Shown piece after piece: positions 47,998-48,171 of a DNA stretch of 48,171 nucleotides; position 1 is the first letter of the stretch; each line of letters opens with the position of its first letter. Both the position numbers and the translations under genes were made by a program. The stretch is taken from NCBI GenBank assembly GCA_018382125.1, contig JAGZQO010000012.1:1-48171 (forward strand), in the 5' to 3' direction. Source of the stretch: Collinsella sp. Lineage in GTDB: Bacteria; Actinomycetota; Coriobacteriia; Coriobacteriales; Coriobacteriaceae. The notes under the pieces are model-generated. The model ran no database searches and was not told the DNA's origin. It saw nothing but the letters and a program-made list of their open reading frames with translations.

Positions 47998-48037
47998 AAA
48001 GAGGTCCGTTTCCCCACCTAGGGAAACGGACCTCTTT
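47998..48037 (+). terminator. Rho-independent terminator, probably bidirectional
   Basis: A perfect 17-bp stem (47998-48014 with 48021-48037), 6-base loop, ending in CTCTTT; an A run precedes it, so it can serve the surface-protein gene and the converging partial gene at the right edge. Confidence 0.9.
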
Positions 48038-48077
48038 AACTGCAAAAATTCAAACAACAGCACCGCCGCCTCTTAAA

Positions 48078-48171
48078 CTACGTAGCCATCAATGCCCAGA
48101 CAACGCCAGCGAACAGCAAAAGGCACGGGATTAAACTATTCAGATAAATGTGACCCTTCAGGCGGTTTTGG
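48078..48171 (-). CDS. C-terminus of a membrane protein (5' part outside window)
   Basis: An open frame on the minus strand runs from the right edge to a TAG at 48078-48080 and gives a basic start (NRLKGHIYLN) followed by a hydrophobic helix (SLIPCLLLFAGVVWALMAT). The pattern fits the last membrane span of an unknown protein. Only about 30 residues are visible, so neither function nor family can be given; the converging terminator at 47998 supports a gene ending here. Confidence 0.45.
   Translation of the reverse strand, partial: QNRLKGHIYLNSLIPCLLLFAGVVWALMAT

Overview
The window looks like chromosomal DNA of a high-GC Gram-positive gut bacterium of the Coriobacteriia, most likely Collinsella. 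The reasons are the strongly GC-biased third codon positions, Actinobacteria-like Tex and RlmKL proteins, two surface proteins with LANTG-type sortase signals, and a dense set of intergenic palindromes. The genus is an inference; no rRNA or other marker gene is present.

Layout. (1) 1-~4220 is the integrase end of a Tn916-type integrative element: a truncated exported protein, two small overlapping unknown genes, a leader rich in repeats, an excisionase-like HTH protein and a Tn916-family tyrosine integrase. (2) 4337-7569 is chromosome: a low-molecular-weight tyrosine phosphatase, a DUF4143-type AAA ATPase with its own repeat-rich promoter, a TIGR04076-like Cys protein and a pyridoxamine kinase. 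(3) 8120-12354 is a MarR regulator translationally coupled to a heterodimeric ABC exporter. (4) 12591-17016 is a LysR regulator divergent from an SDR dehydrogenase, an OFA-type MFS transporter and a Gfo/Idh/MocA dehydrogenase, which form a plausible uptake-and-oxidation operon. (5) 17227-19374 is tex. (6) 19755-24918 is an ascorbate-family PTS (IIA, IIB, IIC) bracketed by two near-identical transaldolase-like aldolases, with a divergent DeoR regulator. (7) 24964-34298 holds a HAD phosphatase, rlmKL, a KdpD/KdpE-like two-component pair behind a small membrane protein and the Kup potassium transporter, and a nitroreductase. (8) 34512-42817 holds an LTA-synthase-like enzyme, a 1362-residue wall-anchored protein and a flavodoxin. 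(9) 42929-47952 holds a second heterodimeric ABC exporter and a coiled-coil LANTG surface protein. The last 94 bases hold the C-terminus of another membrane protein gene.

The most unusual content is between the genes. The wall-protein gene at 37376-41464 is flanked on both sides by arrays of a 16-base motif (consensus GGAAAnTGCRTCCC) in alternating orientation, with a strict 61-62 bp repeat period (four units on one side, nearly eight on the other). Beyond each array, on the outside, lies a ~130-bp element with 30-bp terminal arms and a 69-70 base core. The two elements have nearly identical cores, but their arms and the inner hairpin have changed in a paired way, as expected of a selected RNA or DNA fold. 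I know of no description of this arrangement. Other palindromes include at least six copies of a 29-bp odd palindrome, a 27-bp perfect GC-rich inverted repeat, a 31-bp inverted repeat whose only mismatches are G.U pairs on one strand, and a perfect three-way-junction sequence inside the mobile element.
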